DNA of 64,000 nucleotides, taken from assembly GCA_037783545.1 (NCBI GenBank), contig JBBELK010000986.1:20174-84173 (forward strand). Direction: 5' to 3'. Source of the DNA: Henricia sp. BOLD:AAB3569 (Eukaryota > Echinodermata > Asteroidea > Spinulosida > Echinasteridae). The notes under the pieces are model-generated. The model was not told the origin of the DNA. It made no database searches and was given only the letters and a program-made list of their open reading frames with translations. Positions within the stretch are counted from its first letter, which is position 1; each line of letters begins with the position of its first letter. Below, piece after piece: positions 10,597 to 22,915 of this stretch. The position numbers and the translations under genes were made by a program.

Positions 10597-11961
10597 ATTA
10601 GGTCAAAGTGTGTCCCAAATGCCGGCAAATTTGGAAATCAAGGAATTTTCCAACCAACTTCAAATTTTGCATGCTCCAAACTGTATATATTCCGCACTTG
10701 TCATGCAAAAGTGACAGATTTTCGCTGGGAAATGACGGAGAAATTTCAGAGTTTAGGGAAAACGGAGCTCGGCTACGTGGTTATTCCCCTAACCGTGGCT
10801 GCTGGGACACCCTGCGCTGCGCTGGTGTACATTTGTACGGCCGTTGACTCACCCCAGATTGTGACGGGAATTAGGTCAAAGTGTGTCCCAAATGCCGGCA
10901 AATTTTGAAATCAAGGAATTTTCCAACCAACTTCAAATTTTGCATGCTCCAAACTGTATATATTCCGCACTTGTCATGCAAAATTGACAGATTTTCGCTG
11001 GGAAAAGACGGAGACATTTCAGAGTTTAGGGAAAACGGAGCTCGGCTACGTGGTTATTCCCCTAACCGTGGCTGTTGGGACACCCTGCGCTGCGCTGGTG
11101 TACATTTGTACGGCCGTTGACTCACCCCAGATTGTGACGGGAATTAGGTCAAAGTGTGTCCCAAATGCCGGCAAATTTGGAAATCAAGGAATTTTCCAAC
11201 CAACTTCAAATTTTGCATGCTCCAAACTGTATATATTCCGCACGCGTCATGCAAAATTGACAAATTTTCGCTGGGAAATGACGGAGAAATTTCAGAGTTT
11301 AGGGAAAACGGAGCTCGGCTACGTGGTTATTCCCCTAACCGTGGCTGTTGGGACACCCTGCGCTGCGCTGGTGTACATTTGTACGGCCGTTGACTCACCC
11401 CAGATTGTGACGGGAATTATATCAAAGTGTGTCCCAAATGCCGGCAAATTTGGAAATCAAGGAATTTTCCAACCAACTTCAAATTTTGCATGCACCAAAC
11501 TGTATATATTCCGCACTTGTCATGCAAAATTGACAGATTTTCGCTGGGAAATGACGGAGAAATTTCAGAGTTTAGGGGAAAACGGAGCTCGGCTACGTGG
11601 TTATTCCCCTAACCGTGGCTGTTGGGACACCCTGCGCTGCGCTGGTGTACATTTGTACGGCCGTTGACTCACCCCAGATTGTGACGGAATTAGGTCAAAG
11701 TGTGTCCCAAATGCCGGCAAATTTGGAAATCAAGGAATTTTCCAACCAACTTTAAATTTTGCATGCTCCAAACTGTATATATTCCGCACTTGTCATGCAA
11801 AATTGACAGATTTTCGCTGGGAAATGACGGAGAAATTTCAGAGTTTAGGGAAAACGGAGCTCGGCTACGTGGTTATTCCCCTAACCGTGGCTGTTGGGAC
11901 ACCCTGCGCTGCGCTGGTGTACATTTGTACGGCCGTTGACTCACCCCAGATTGTGACGGGA
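10597..11961 (+). repeat. Domain A higher-order repeat copy 4, contracted (5 monomers)
   Basis: The anchor block is followed by a single plain unit (with TTTAAATTTTG) before the next anchor begins at 11962. Its fourth monomer carries an extra G near 11573 (TTTAGGGGAAAAC) and also the 1-bp GACGGAATT loss, so its length is 273. Confidence 0.75.
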
Positions 11962-13053
11962 ATTAGGTCAAAGTGTGTCCCAAATGCCGGCAAATTTGGA
12001 AATCAAGGAATTTTCCAACCAACTTCAAATTTTGCATGCTCCAAACTGTATATATTCCGCACTTGTCATGCAAAAGTGACAGATTTTCGCTGGGAAATGA
12101 CGGAGAAATTTCAGAGTTTAGGGAAAACGGAGCTCGGCTACGTGGTTATTCCCCTAACCGTGGCTGCTGGGACACCCTGCGCTGCGCTGGTGTACATTTG
12201 TACGGCCGTTGACTCACCCCAGATTGTGACGGGAATTAGGTCAAAGTGTGTCCCAAATGCCGGCAAATTTTGAAATCAAGGAATGTTCCAACCAACTTCA
12301 AATTTTGCATGCTCCAAACTGTATATATTCCGCACTTGTCATGCAAAATTGACAGATTTTCGCTGGGAAAAGACGGAGACATTTCAGAGTTTAGGGAAAA
12401 CGGAGCTCGGCTACGTGATTATTCCCCTAACCGTGGCTGTTGGGACACCCTGCGCTGCGCTGGTGTACATTTGTACGGCCGTTGACTCACCCCAGATTGT
12501 GACGGGAATTAGGTCAAAGTGTGTCCCAAATGCCGGCAAATTTGGAAATCAAGGAATTTTCCAACCAACTTCAAATTTTGCATGCTCCAAACTGTATATA
12601 TTCCGCACTTGTCATGCAAAATTGACAAATTTTCGCTGGGAAATGACGGAGAAATTTCAGAGTTTAGGGAAAACGGAGCTCGGCTACGTGGTTATTCCCC
12701 TAACCGTGGCTGTTGGGACACCCTGCGCTGCGCTGGTGTACATTTGTACGGCCGTTGACTCACCCCAGATTGTGACGGGAATTATATCAAAGTGTGTCCC
12801 AAATGCCGGCAAATTTGGAAATCAAGGAATTTTCCAACCAACTTCAAATTTTGCATGCACCAAACTGTATATATTCCGCACTTGTCATGCAAAATTGACA
12901 GATTTTCGCTGGGAAATGACGGAGAAATTTCAGAGTTTAGGGAAAGCGGAGCTCGGCTACGTGGTTATTCCCCTAACCGTGGCTGTTGGGACACCCTGCG
13001 CTGCGCTTGTGTACATTTGTACGGCCGTTGACTCACCCCAGATTGTGACGGGA
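11962..13053 (+). repeat. Domain A higher-order repeat copy 5, anchor only, crossing into domain B
   Basis: The four anchor monomers appear again. The third has CTTGTC in place of CACGCGTC, and the fourth carries the A-type GCATGCACC but then GGGAAAGCGG (12946) and GCGCTTGTG, which are B-type. The fourth monomer is therefore an A/B hybrid and marks the domain boundary. Confidence 0.75.
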
Positions 13054-16000
13054 ATTAGGTCAAAGTGTGTCCCAAATGCCGGCAAATTTGGAAATCAAGG
13101 AATTTTCCAACCAACTTCAAATGTTGCATGCTCCAAACTGTATATATTCCGCACTTGTCATGCAAAATTGACAGATTTTCGCTGGGAAATGACTGAGAAA
13201 TTTCAGAGTTTAGGGAAAGCGGAGCTCGGCTACGTGGTTATTCCCCTAACCGTGGCTGTTGGGACACCCTGCGCTGCGCTTGTGTACATTTGTACGGCCG
13301 TTGACTCACCCCAGATTGTGACGGGAATTAGGTCAAAGTGTGTCCCAAATTCCGGCAAATTTGGAAATCAAGGAATTTTCCAACCAACTTCAAATTTTGC
13401 ATGCTCCAAACTGTATATATTCCGCACTTGTCATGCAAAATTGACAGATTTTCGCTGGGAAATGACGGAGAAATTTCAGAGTTTAGGGAAAGCGGAGCTC
13501 GGCTACGTGGTTATTCCCCTAACCGTGGCTGTTGGGACACCCTGCGCTGCGCTTGTGTACATTTGTACGGCCGTTGACTCACCCAGATTGTGACGGGAAT
13601 TAGGTCAAAGTGTGTCCCAAATGCCGGCAAATTTGGAAATCAAGGAATTTTCCAACCAACTTCAAATTTTGCATGCTCCAAACTGTATATATTCCGCACT
13701 TGTCATGCAAAATTGACAGATTTTCGCTGGGAAATGACGGAGAAATTTCAGAGTTTAGGGAAAGCGGAGCTCGGCTACGTGGTTATTCCCCTAACCGTGG
13801 CTGTTGGGACACCCTGCGCTGCGCTTGTGTACATTTGTACGGCCGTTGACTCACCCCAGATTGTGACGGGAATTAGGTCAAAGTGTGTCCCAAATGCCGG
13901 CAAATTTGGAAATCAAGGAATTTTCCAACCAACTTTAAATTTTGCATGCTCCAAACTGTATATATTCCGCACTTGTCATGCAAAATTGACAGATTTTCGC
14001 TGGGAAATGACGGAGAAATTTCAGAGTTTAGGGAAAGCGGAGCTCGGCTACGTGGTTATTCCCCTAACCGTGGCTGTTGGGACACCCTGCGCTGCGCATG
14101 CGCTGGTGTACATTTGTACGGCCGTTGACTCACCCCAGATTGTGACGGGAATTAGGTCAAAGTGTGTCCCAAATGCCGGCAAATTTGGAAATCAAGGAAT
14201 TTTCCAATCAACTTCAAATTTTGCATGCTCCAAACTGTATATATTCCGCACTTGTCATGCAAATTGACAGATTTTCGCTGGGAAATGACGGAGAAGAATT
14301 TCAGAGTTTAGGGAAAACGGAGCTCGGCTACGTGGTTATTCCCTAACCGTGCCTGTTGGGACACCCTGCGCTGCGCTGGTGTACATTTGTACGGCCGTTG
14401 ACTCACCCCAGATTGTGACGGGAATTAGGTCAAAGTGTGTCCCAAATGCCGGCAAATTTGGAAATCAAGGAATTTTTCAACCAACTTCAAATTTTGCATG
14501 CTCCAAACTGTATATATTCCGCACTTGTCATGCAAAATTGACAGATTTTCGCTGGGAAATGACGGAGAAATTTCAGAGTTTAGGAAAGCGGAGCTCGGCT
14601 ACGTGGTTATTCCCCTAACCGTGGCTGTTGGGACACCCTGCGCTGCGCTTGTGTACATTTGTACGGCCGTTGACTCACCCCAGATTGTGACGGGAATTAG
14701 GTCAAAGTGTGTCCCAAATGCCGGCAAATTTGGAAATCAAGGAATTTTCCAACCAACTTTAAATTTTGCATGCTCCAAACTGTATATATTCCGCACTTGT
14801 CATGCAAAATTGACAGATTTTCGCTGGGAAATGACGGAGAAATTTCAGAGTTTAGGGAAAGCGGAGCTCGGCTACGTGGTTATTCCCCTAACCGTGGCTG
14901 TTGGGACACCCTGCGCTGCGCTGGTGTACATTTGTACGGCCGTTGACTCACCCCAGATTGTGACGGGAATTAGGTCAAAGTGTGTCCCAAATGCCGGCAA
15001 ATTTTGAAATCAAGGAATTTTCCAACCAACTTCAAATTTTGCATGCTCCAAACTGTATATATTCCGCACTTGTCATGCAAAATTGACAGATTTTCGCTGG
15101 GAAATGACGGAGAAATTTCAGAGTTTAGGGAAAGCGGAGCTCGGCTACGTGGTTATTCACCTAACCGTGGCTGTTGGGACACCCTGCGCTGCGCTTGTGT
15201 ACATTTGTACGGCCGTTGACTCACCCCAGATTGTGACGGGAATTAGGTCAAAGTGTGTCCCAAATGCCGGCAAATTTTGAAATCAAGGAATTTTCCAACC
15301 AACTTCAAATTTTGCATGCTCCAAACTGTATATATTCCGCACTTGTCATGCAAAATTGACAGATTTTCGCTGGGAAATGACTGAGAAATTTCAGAGTTTA
15401 GGGAAAGCGGAGCTCGGCTACGTGGTTATTCCCCTAACCGTGGCTGTTGGGACACCCTGCGCTGCGCTTGTGTACATTTGTACGGCCGTTGACTCACCCC
15501 AGATTGTGACGGGAATTAGGTCAAAGTGTGTCCCAAATTCCGGCAAATTTGGAAATCAAGGAATTTTCCAACCAACTTCAAATTTTGCATGCTCCAAACT
15601 GTATATATTCCGCACTTGTCATGCAAAATTGACAGATTTTCGCTGGGAAATGACGGAGAAATTTCAGAGTTTAGGGAAAGCGGAGCTCGGCTACGTGGTT
15701 ATTCCCCTAACCGTGGCTGTTAGGACACCCTGCGCTGCGCTTGTGTACATTTGTACGGCCGTTGACTCACCCCAGATTGTGACGGGAATTAGGTCAAAGT
15801 GTGTCCCAAATGCCGGCAAATTTGGAAATCAAGGAATTTTCCAACCAACTTCAAATTTTGCATGCTCCAAACTGTATATATTCCGCACTTGTCATGCAAA
15901 ATTGACAGATTTTCGCTGGGAAATGACGGAGAAATTTCAGAGTTTAGGGAAAGCGGAGCTCGGCTACGTGGTTATTCCCCTAACCGTGGCTGTTGGGACA

Positions 16001-16885
16001 CCCTGCGCTGCGCATGCGCTGGTGTACATTTGTACGGCCGTTGACTCACCCCAGATTGTGACGGGAATTAGGTCAAAGTGTGTCCCAAATGCCGGCAAAT
16101 TTGGAAATCAAGGAATTTTCCAATCAACTTCAAATTTTGCATGCTCCAAACTGTATATATTCCGCACTTGTCATGCAAAATTGACAGATTTTCGCTGGGA
16201 AATGACGGAGAAATTTCAGAGTTTAGGGAAAACGGAGCTCGGCTACGTGGTTATTCCCCTAACCGTGGCTGTTGGGACACCCTGCACTGCGCTGGTGTAC
16301 ATTTGTACGGCCGTTGACTCACCCCAGATTGTGACGGGAATTATGTCAAAGTGTGTCCCAAATGCCGGCAAATTTGGAAATCAAGGAATTTTCCAACCAA
16401 CTTCAAATTTTGCATGCTCCAAACTGTATATATTCCGCACTTGTCATGCAAAATTGACAGATTTTCGCTGGGAAATGACGCAGAAATTTCAGAGTTTATG
16501 GAAAACGGAGCTCGGCTACGTGGTTATTCCCCTAACCGTGGCTGTTGGGACACCCTGCGCTGCGCTGGTGTACATTTGTACGGCCGTTGACTCACCCCAG
16601 ATTGTGACGGGAATTAGGTCAAAGTGTGTCCCAAATGCCGGCAAATTTGGAAATCAAGGAATTTTTCAACCAACTTCAAATTTTGCATGCTCCAAACTGT
16701 ATATATTCCGCACTTGTCATGCAAAATTGACAGATTTTCGCTGGGAAATGACGGAGAAATTTCAGAGTTTAGGGAAAGCGGAGCTCGGCTACGTGGTTAT
16801 TCCCCTAACCGTGGCTGTTGGGACACCCTGCGCTGCGCTGGTGTACATTTGTACGGCCGTTGACTCACCCCAGATTGTGACGGGA
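13054..16885 (+). repeat. Duplicated block in domain B, copy 1 (14 monomers)
   Basis: Shared markers with 19356-22915 include AAATGTTGC with GACTGAG (first unit), AATTCCGGC (second unit), CAATCAACTTC, TTCCCTAACCGTGCC, TTATTCACC, GTTAGGACACC, CTGCACTGCG, TTATGTCAAAG and TTTATGGAAAAC. This copy has one extra monomer (14424-14695), so the offset drops from about 6302 to exactly 6030 bp after it. It also holds several small indels near 14264, 14294, 14341 and 14584. Confidence 0.8.
14094..14103. repeat. GCGCATGCGC palindrome created by a 6-bp insertion (first of about fifteen)
   Basis: Where most monomers read TGCGCTGCGCTGG, this one reads TGCGCTGCGCATGCGCTGG. The six extra bases create a 10-bp perfect palindrome of alternating purines and pyrimidines, a composition that favours Z-DNA. 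It recurs in domain B units starting near 13872, 15788, 17706, 18531, 20175, 21818, 23189, 23468, 24020, 25391, 28672 and 32773. In domain C, as GCGCATGCGCCGCG, it occurs in the units starting near 54602, 58432 and 62802. Six bases keep the 3-base phase. Confidence 0.8.
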
Positions 16886-17984
16886 ATTAGGTCAAAGTGT
16901 GTCCCAAATGCCGGCAAATTTGGAAATCAAGGAATTTTCCAACCAACTTCAAATTTTGCATGCTCCAAACTGTATATATTCCGCACTTGTCATGCAAAAT
17001 TGACAAATTTTCGCTGGGAAATGACGGAGAAATTTCAGAGTTTAGGGAAAACGGAGCTCGGCTACGTGGTTATTCCCCTAACCGTGGCTGTTGGGACACC
17101 CTGCGCTGCGCTGGTGTACATTTGTACGGCCGTTGACTCACCCCAGATTGTGACGGGAATTATATCAAAGTGTGTCCCAAATGCCGGCAAATTTGGAAAT
17201 CAAGGAATTTTCCAACCAACTTCAAATTTTGCATGCACCAAACTGTATATATTCCGCACTTGTCATGCAAAATTGACAGATTTTCGCTGGGAAATGACGG
17301 AGAAATTCAGAGTTTAGGGAAAACGGAGCTCGGCTACGTGGTTATTCCCCTAACCGTGGCTGTTGGGACACCCTGCGCTGCGCTGGTGTACATTTGTACG
17401 GCCGTTGACTCACCCCAGATTGTGACGGGAATTAGGTCAAAGTGTGTCCCAAATGCCGGCAAATTTGGGAAATCAAGGAATTTTCCAACCAACTTCAAAT
17501 TTTGCATGCTCCAAACTGTATATATTCCGCACTTGTCATGCAAAAGTGACAGATTTTCGCTGGGAAATGACGGAGAAATTTCAGAGTTTAGGGAAAACGG
17601 AGCTCGGCTACGTGGTTATTCCCCTAACCGTGGCTGCTGGGACACCCTGCGCTGCGCTGGTGTACATTTGTACGGCCGTTGACTCACCCCAGATTGGTGA
17701 CGGGAATTAGGTCAAAGTGTGTCCCAAATGCCGGCAAATTTTGAAATCAAGGAATTTTCCAACCAACTTCAAATTTTGCATGCTCCAAACTGTATATATT
17801 CCGCACTTGTCATGCAAAATTGACAGATTTTCGCTGGGAAAAGACGGAGACATTTCAGAGTTTAGGGAAAACGGAGCTCGGCTACGTGGTTATTCCCCTA
17901 ACCGTGGCTGTTGGGACACCCTGCGCTGCGCATGCGCTGGTGTACATTTGTACGGCCGTTGACTCACCCCATATTGTGACGGGA
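16886..17984 (+). repeat. Island of domain A anchor monomers inside domain B
   Basis: Units starting 16886, 17159, 17431 and 17706 carry the A-anchor markers TTGACAAAT, then TTATATCAAAG with GCATGCACC, then AAAAGTGAC with GGCTGCTGGG, then CAAATTTTGAAATC with AAAGACGGAGAC. All read GGGAAAACGG. They occur in the cyclic order 3-4-1-2 relative to domain A, and the last one has acquired the B-type GCGCATGCGC insertion. Three 1-bp indels (near 17302, 17464 and 17695) lie here. Confidence 0.8.
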
Positions 17985-19355
17985 ATTAGGTCAAAGTGTG
18001 TCCCAAATGCCGGCAAATTTGGAAATCAAGGAATTTTCTAACCAACTTCAAATTTTGCATGCTCCAAACTGTATATATTCCGCACTTGTCATGCAAAATT
18101 GACAGATTTTCGCTGGGAAATGACGGAGAAATTTCAGAGTTTAGGGAAAGCGGAGCTCGGCTACGTGGTTATTCCCCTAACCGTGGCTGTTGGGACACCC
18201 TGCGCTGCGCTGGTGTACATTTGTACGGCCGTTGACTCACCCCAGATTGTGACGGGAATTAGGTCAAAGTGTGTCCCAAATGCCGGTAAATTTGGAAATC
18301 AAGGAATTTTCCAACCAACTTCAAATTTTGCATGCTCCAAACTGTATATATTCCGCACTTGTCATGCAAAATTGACAGATTTTCGCTGGGAAATGACGGA
18401 GAAATTTCAGAGTTTAGGGAAAGCGGAGCTCGGCTACGTGGTTATTCCCCTAACCGTGGCTGTTGGAACACCCTACGCTGCGCTTGTGTACATTTGTACG
18501 GCCGTTGACTCACCCCAGATTGTGACGGGAATTAGGTCAAAGTGTGTCCCAAATGCCGGCAAATTTGGAAATCAAGGAATTTTCCAACCAACTTTAAATT
18601 TTGCATGCTCCAAACTGTATATATTCCGCACTTGTCATGCAAAATTGACAGATTTTCGCTGGGAAATGACGGAGAAATTTCAGAGTTTAGGGAAAGCGGA
18701 GCTCGGCTACGTGGTTATTCCCCTAACCGTGGCTGTTGGGACACCCTGCGCTGCGCATGCGCTGGTGTACATTTGTACGGCCGTTGACTCACCCCATATT
18801 GTGACGGGAATTAGGTCAAAGTGTGTCCCAAATGTCGGCAAATTTGGAAATCAAGGAATTTTCCAACCAACTTCAAATTTTGCATGCTCCTAACTGTATA
18901 TATTCCGCACTTGTCATGCAAAATTGACAGATTTTCGCTGGGAAATGACGGAGAAATTTCAGAGTTTAGGGAAAGCGGAGCTCGGCTACGTGGTTATTCC
19001 CCTAACCGTGGCTGTTGGGACACCCTGCGCTGCGCTGGTGTACATTTGTACGGCCGTTGACTCACCCCAGATTGTGACGGGAATTAGGTCAAAGTGTGTC
19101 CCAAATGCCGGCAAATTTGGAAATCAAGGAATTTTCCAACCAACTTCAAATTTTGCATGCTCCAAACTGTATATATTCCGCACTTGTCATGCAAAATTGA
19201 CAGATTTTCGCTGGGAAATGACGGAGAAATTTCAGAGTTTAGGGAAAGCGGAGCTCGGCTACGTGGTTATTCCCCTAACCGTGGCTGTTGGGACACCCTG
19301 CGCTGCGCTTGTGTACATTTGTACGGCCGTTGACTCACCCCAGATTGTGACGGGA

Positions 19356-22300
19356 ATTAGGTCAAAGTGTGTCCCAAATGCCGGCAAATTTGGAAATCAA
19401 GGAATTTTCCAACCAACTTCAAATGTTGCATGCTCCAAACTGTATATATTCCGCACTTGTCATGCAAAATTGACAGATTTTCGCTGGGAAATGACTGAGA
19501 AATTTCAGAGTTTAGGGAAAGCGGAGCTCGGCTACGTGGTTATTCCCCTAACCGTGGCTGTTGGGACACCCTGCGCTGCGCTTGTGTACATTTGTACGGC
19601 CGTTGACTCACCCCAGATTGTGACGGGAATTAGGTCAAAGTGTGTCCCAAATTCCGGCAAATTTGGAAATCAAGGAATTTTCCAACCAACTTCAAATTTT
19701 GCATGCTCCAAACTGTATATATTCCGCACTTGTCATGCAAAATTGACAGATTTTCGCTGGGAAATGACGGAGAAATTTCAGAGTTTAGGGAAAGCGGAGC
19801 TCGGCTACGTGGTTATTCCCCTAACCGTGGCTGTTGGGACACCCTGCGCTGCGCTTGTGTACATTTGTACGGCCGTTGACTCACCCCAGATTGTGACGGG
19901 AATTAGGTCAAAGTGTGTCCCAAATGCCGGCAAATTTGGAAATCAAGGAATTTTCCAACCAACTTCAAATTTTGCATGCTCCAAACTGTATATATTCCGC
20001 ACTTGTCATGCAAAATTGACAGATTTTCGCTGGGAAATGACGGAGAAATTTCAGAGTTTAGGGAAAGCGGAGCTCGGCTACGTGGTTATTCCCCTAACCG
20101 TGGCTGTTGGGACACCCTGCGCTGCGCTTGTGTACATTTGTACGGCCGTTGACTCACCCCAGATTGTGACGGGAATTAGGTCAAAGTGTGTCCCAAATGC
20201 CGGCAAATTTGGAAATCAAGGAATTTTCCAACCAACTTCAAATTTTGCATGCTCCAAACTGTATATATTCCGCACTTGTCATGCAAAATTGACAGATTTT
20301 CGCTGGGAAATGACGGAGAAATTTCAGAGTTTAGGGAAAGCGGAGCTCGGCTACGTGGTTATTCCCCTAACCGTGGCTGTTGGGACACCCTGCGCTGCGC
20401 ATGCGCTGGTGTACATTTGTACGGCCGTTGACTCACCCCAGATTGTGACGGGAATTAGGTCAAAGTGTGTCCCAAATGCCGGCAAATTTGGAAATCAAGG
20501 AATTTTCCAATCAACTTCAAATTTTGCATGCTCCAAACTGTATATATTCCGCACTTGTCATGCAAAATTGACAGATTTTCGCTGGGAAATGACGGAGAAA
20601 TTTCAGAGTTTAGGGAAAACGGAGCTCGGCTACGTGGTTATTCCCTAACCGTGCCTGTTGGGACACCCTGCGCTGCGCTGGTGTACATTTGTACGGCCGT
20701 TGACTCACCCCAGATTGTGACGGGAATTAGGTCAAAGTGTGTCCCAAATGCCGGCAAATTTGGAAATCAAGGAATTTTCCAACCAACTTTAAATTTTGCA
20801 TGCTCCAAACTGTATATATTCCGCACTTGTCATGCAAAATTGACAGATTTTCGCTGGGAAATGACGGAGAAATTTCAGAGTTTAGGGAAAGCGGAGCTCG
20901 GCTACGTGGTTATTCCCCTAACCGTGGCTGTTGGGACACCCTGCGCTGCGCTGGTGTACATTTGTACGGCCGTTGACTCACCCCAGATTGTGACGGGAAT
21001 TAGGTCAAAGTGTGTCCCAAATGCCGGCAAATTTTGAAATCAAGGAATTTTCCAACCAACTTCAAATTTTGCATGATCCAAACTGTATATATTCCGCACT
21101 TGTCATGCAAAATTGACAGATTTTCGCTGGGAAATGACGGAGAAATTTCAGAGTTTAGGGAAAGCGGAGCTCGGCTACGTGGTTATTCACCTAACCGTGG
21201 CTGTTGGGACACCCTGCGCTGCGCTTGTGTACATTTGTACGGCCGTTGACTCACCCCAGATTGTGACGGGAATTAGGTCAAAGTGTGTCCCAAATGCCGG
21301 CAAATTTTGAAATCAAGGAATTTTCCAACCAACTTCAAATTTTGCATGCTCCAAACTGTATATATTCCGCACTTGTCATGCAAAATTGACAGATTTTCGC
21401 TGGGAAATGACTGAGAAATTTCAGAGTTTAGGGAAAGCGGAGCTCGGCTACGTGGTTATTCCCCTAACCGTGGCTGTTGGGACACCCTGCGCTGCGCTTG
21501 TGTACATTTGTACGGCCGTTGACTCACCCCAGATTGTGACGGGAATTAGGTCAAAGTGTGTCCCAAATTCCGGCAAATTTGGAAATCAAGGAATTTTCCA
21601 ACCAACTTCAAATTTTGCATGCTCCAAACTGTATATATTCCGCACTTGTCATGCAAAATTGACAGATTTTCGCTGGGAAATGACGGAGAAATTTCAGAGT
21701 TTAGGGAAAGCGGAGCTCGGCTACGTGGTTATTCCCCTAACCGTGGCTGTTAGGACACCCTGCGCTGCGCTTGTGTACATTTGTACGGCCGTTGACTCAC
21801 CCCAGATTGTGACGGGAATTAGGTCAAAGTGTGTCCCAAATGCCGGCAAATTTGGAAATCAAGGAATTTTCCAACCAACTTCAAATTTTGCATGCTCCAA
21901 ACTGTATATATTCCGCACTTGTCATGCAAAATTGACAGATTTTCGCTGGGAAATGACGGAGAAATTTCAGAGTTTAGGGAAAGCGGAGCTCGGCTACGTG
22001 GTTATTCCCCTAACCGTGGCTGTTGGGACACCCTGCGCTGCGCATGCGCTGGTGTACATTTGTACGGCCGTTGACTCACCCCAGATTGTGACGGGAATTA
22101 GGTCAAAGTGTGTCCCAAATGCCGGCAAATTTGGAAATCAAGGAATTTTCCAATCAACTTCAAATTTTGCATGCTCCAAACTGTATATATTCCGCACTTG
22201 TCATGCAAAATTGACAGATTTTCGCTGGGAAATGACGGAGAAATTTCAGAGTTTAGGGAAAACGGAGCTCGGCTACGTGGTTATTCCCCTAACCGTGGCT

Positions 22301-22915
22301 GTTGGGACACCCTGCACTGCGCTGGTGTACATTTGTACGGCCGTTGACTCACCCCAGATTGTGACGGGAATTATGTCAAAGTGTGTCCCAAATGCCGGCA
22401 AATTTGGAAATCAAGGAATTTTCCAACCAACTTCAAATTTTGCATGCTCCAAACTGTATATATTCCGCACTTGTCATGCAAAATTGACAGATTTTCGCTG
22501 GGAAATGACGCAGAAATTTCAGAGTTTATGGAAAACGGAGCTCGGCTACGTGGTTATTCCCCTAACCGTGGCTGTTGGGACACCCTGCGCTGCGCTGGTG
22601 TACATTTGTACGGCCGTTGACTCACCCCAGATTGTGACGGGAATTAGGTCAAAGTGTGTCCCAAATGCCGGCAAATTTGGAAATCAAGGAATTTTTCAAC
22701 CAACTTCAAATTTTGCATGCTCCAAACTGTATATATTCCGCACTTGTCATGCAAAATTGACAGATTTTCGCTGGGAAATGACGGAGAAATTTCAGAGTTT
22801 AGGGAAAGCGGAGCTCGGCTACGTGGTTATTCCCCTAACCGTGGCTGTTGGGACACCCTGCGCTGCGCTGGTGTACATTTGTACGGCCGTTGACTCACCC
22901 CAGATTGTGACGGGA
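19356..22915 (+). repeat. Duplicated block in domain B, copy 2 (13 monomers)
   Basis: This block matches 13054-16885 marker for marker, apart from the missing monomer and minor differences: it has TTCAAAT where copy 1 has TTTAAAT in the fourth unit, and GCATGATCC near 21073. After 22915 the two copies diverge. Copy 1 continues into the A-type island and copy 2 into ordinary B units. Confidence 0.8.

Larger units (their letters stand above)
1052..12780 (+). repeat. Satellite domain A (43 monomers, 'gggaaaacgg / ggctacg' subfamily)
   Basis: Monomers here read GGGAAAACGG, GGCTACG and TGCGCTGCGCTGG. Eleven of the 43 end GACGGAATT instead of GACGGGAATT, mostly making 272-bp units. I see this marker recurrently only in this domain. 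Variant monomers are ordered: a four-monomer anchor block starts at 1052, 2961, 6779, 10597 and 11962. The switch to domain B happens inside the unit starting 12781, between the A-type marker GCATGCACC (near 12856) and the B-type base at 12946. Confidence 0.85.
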
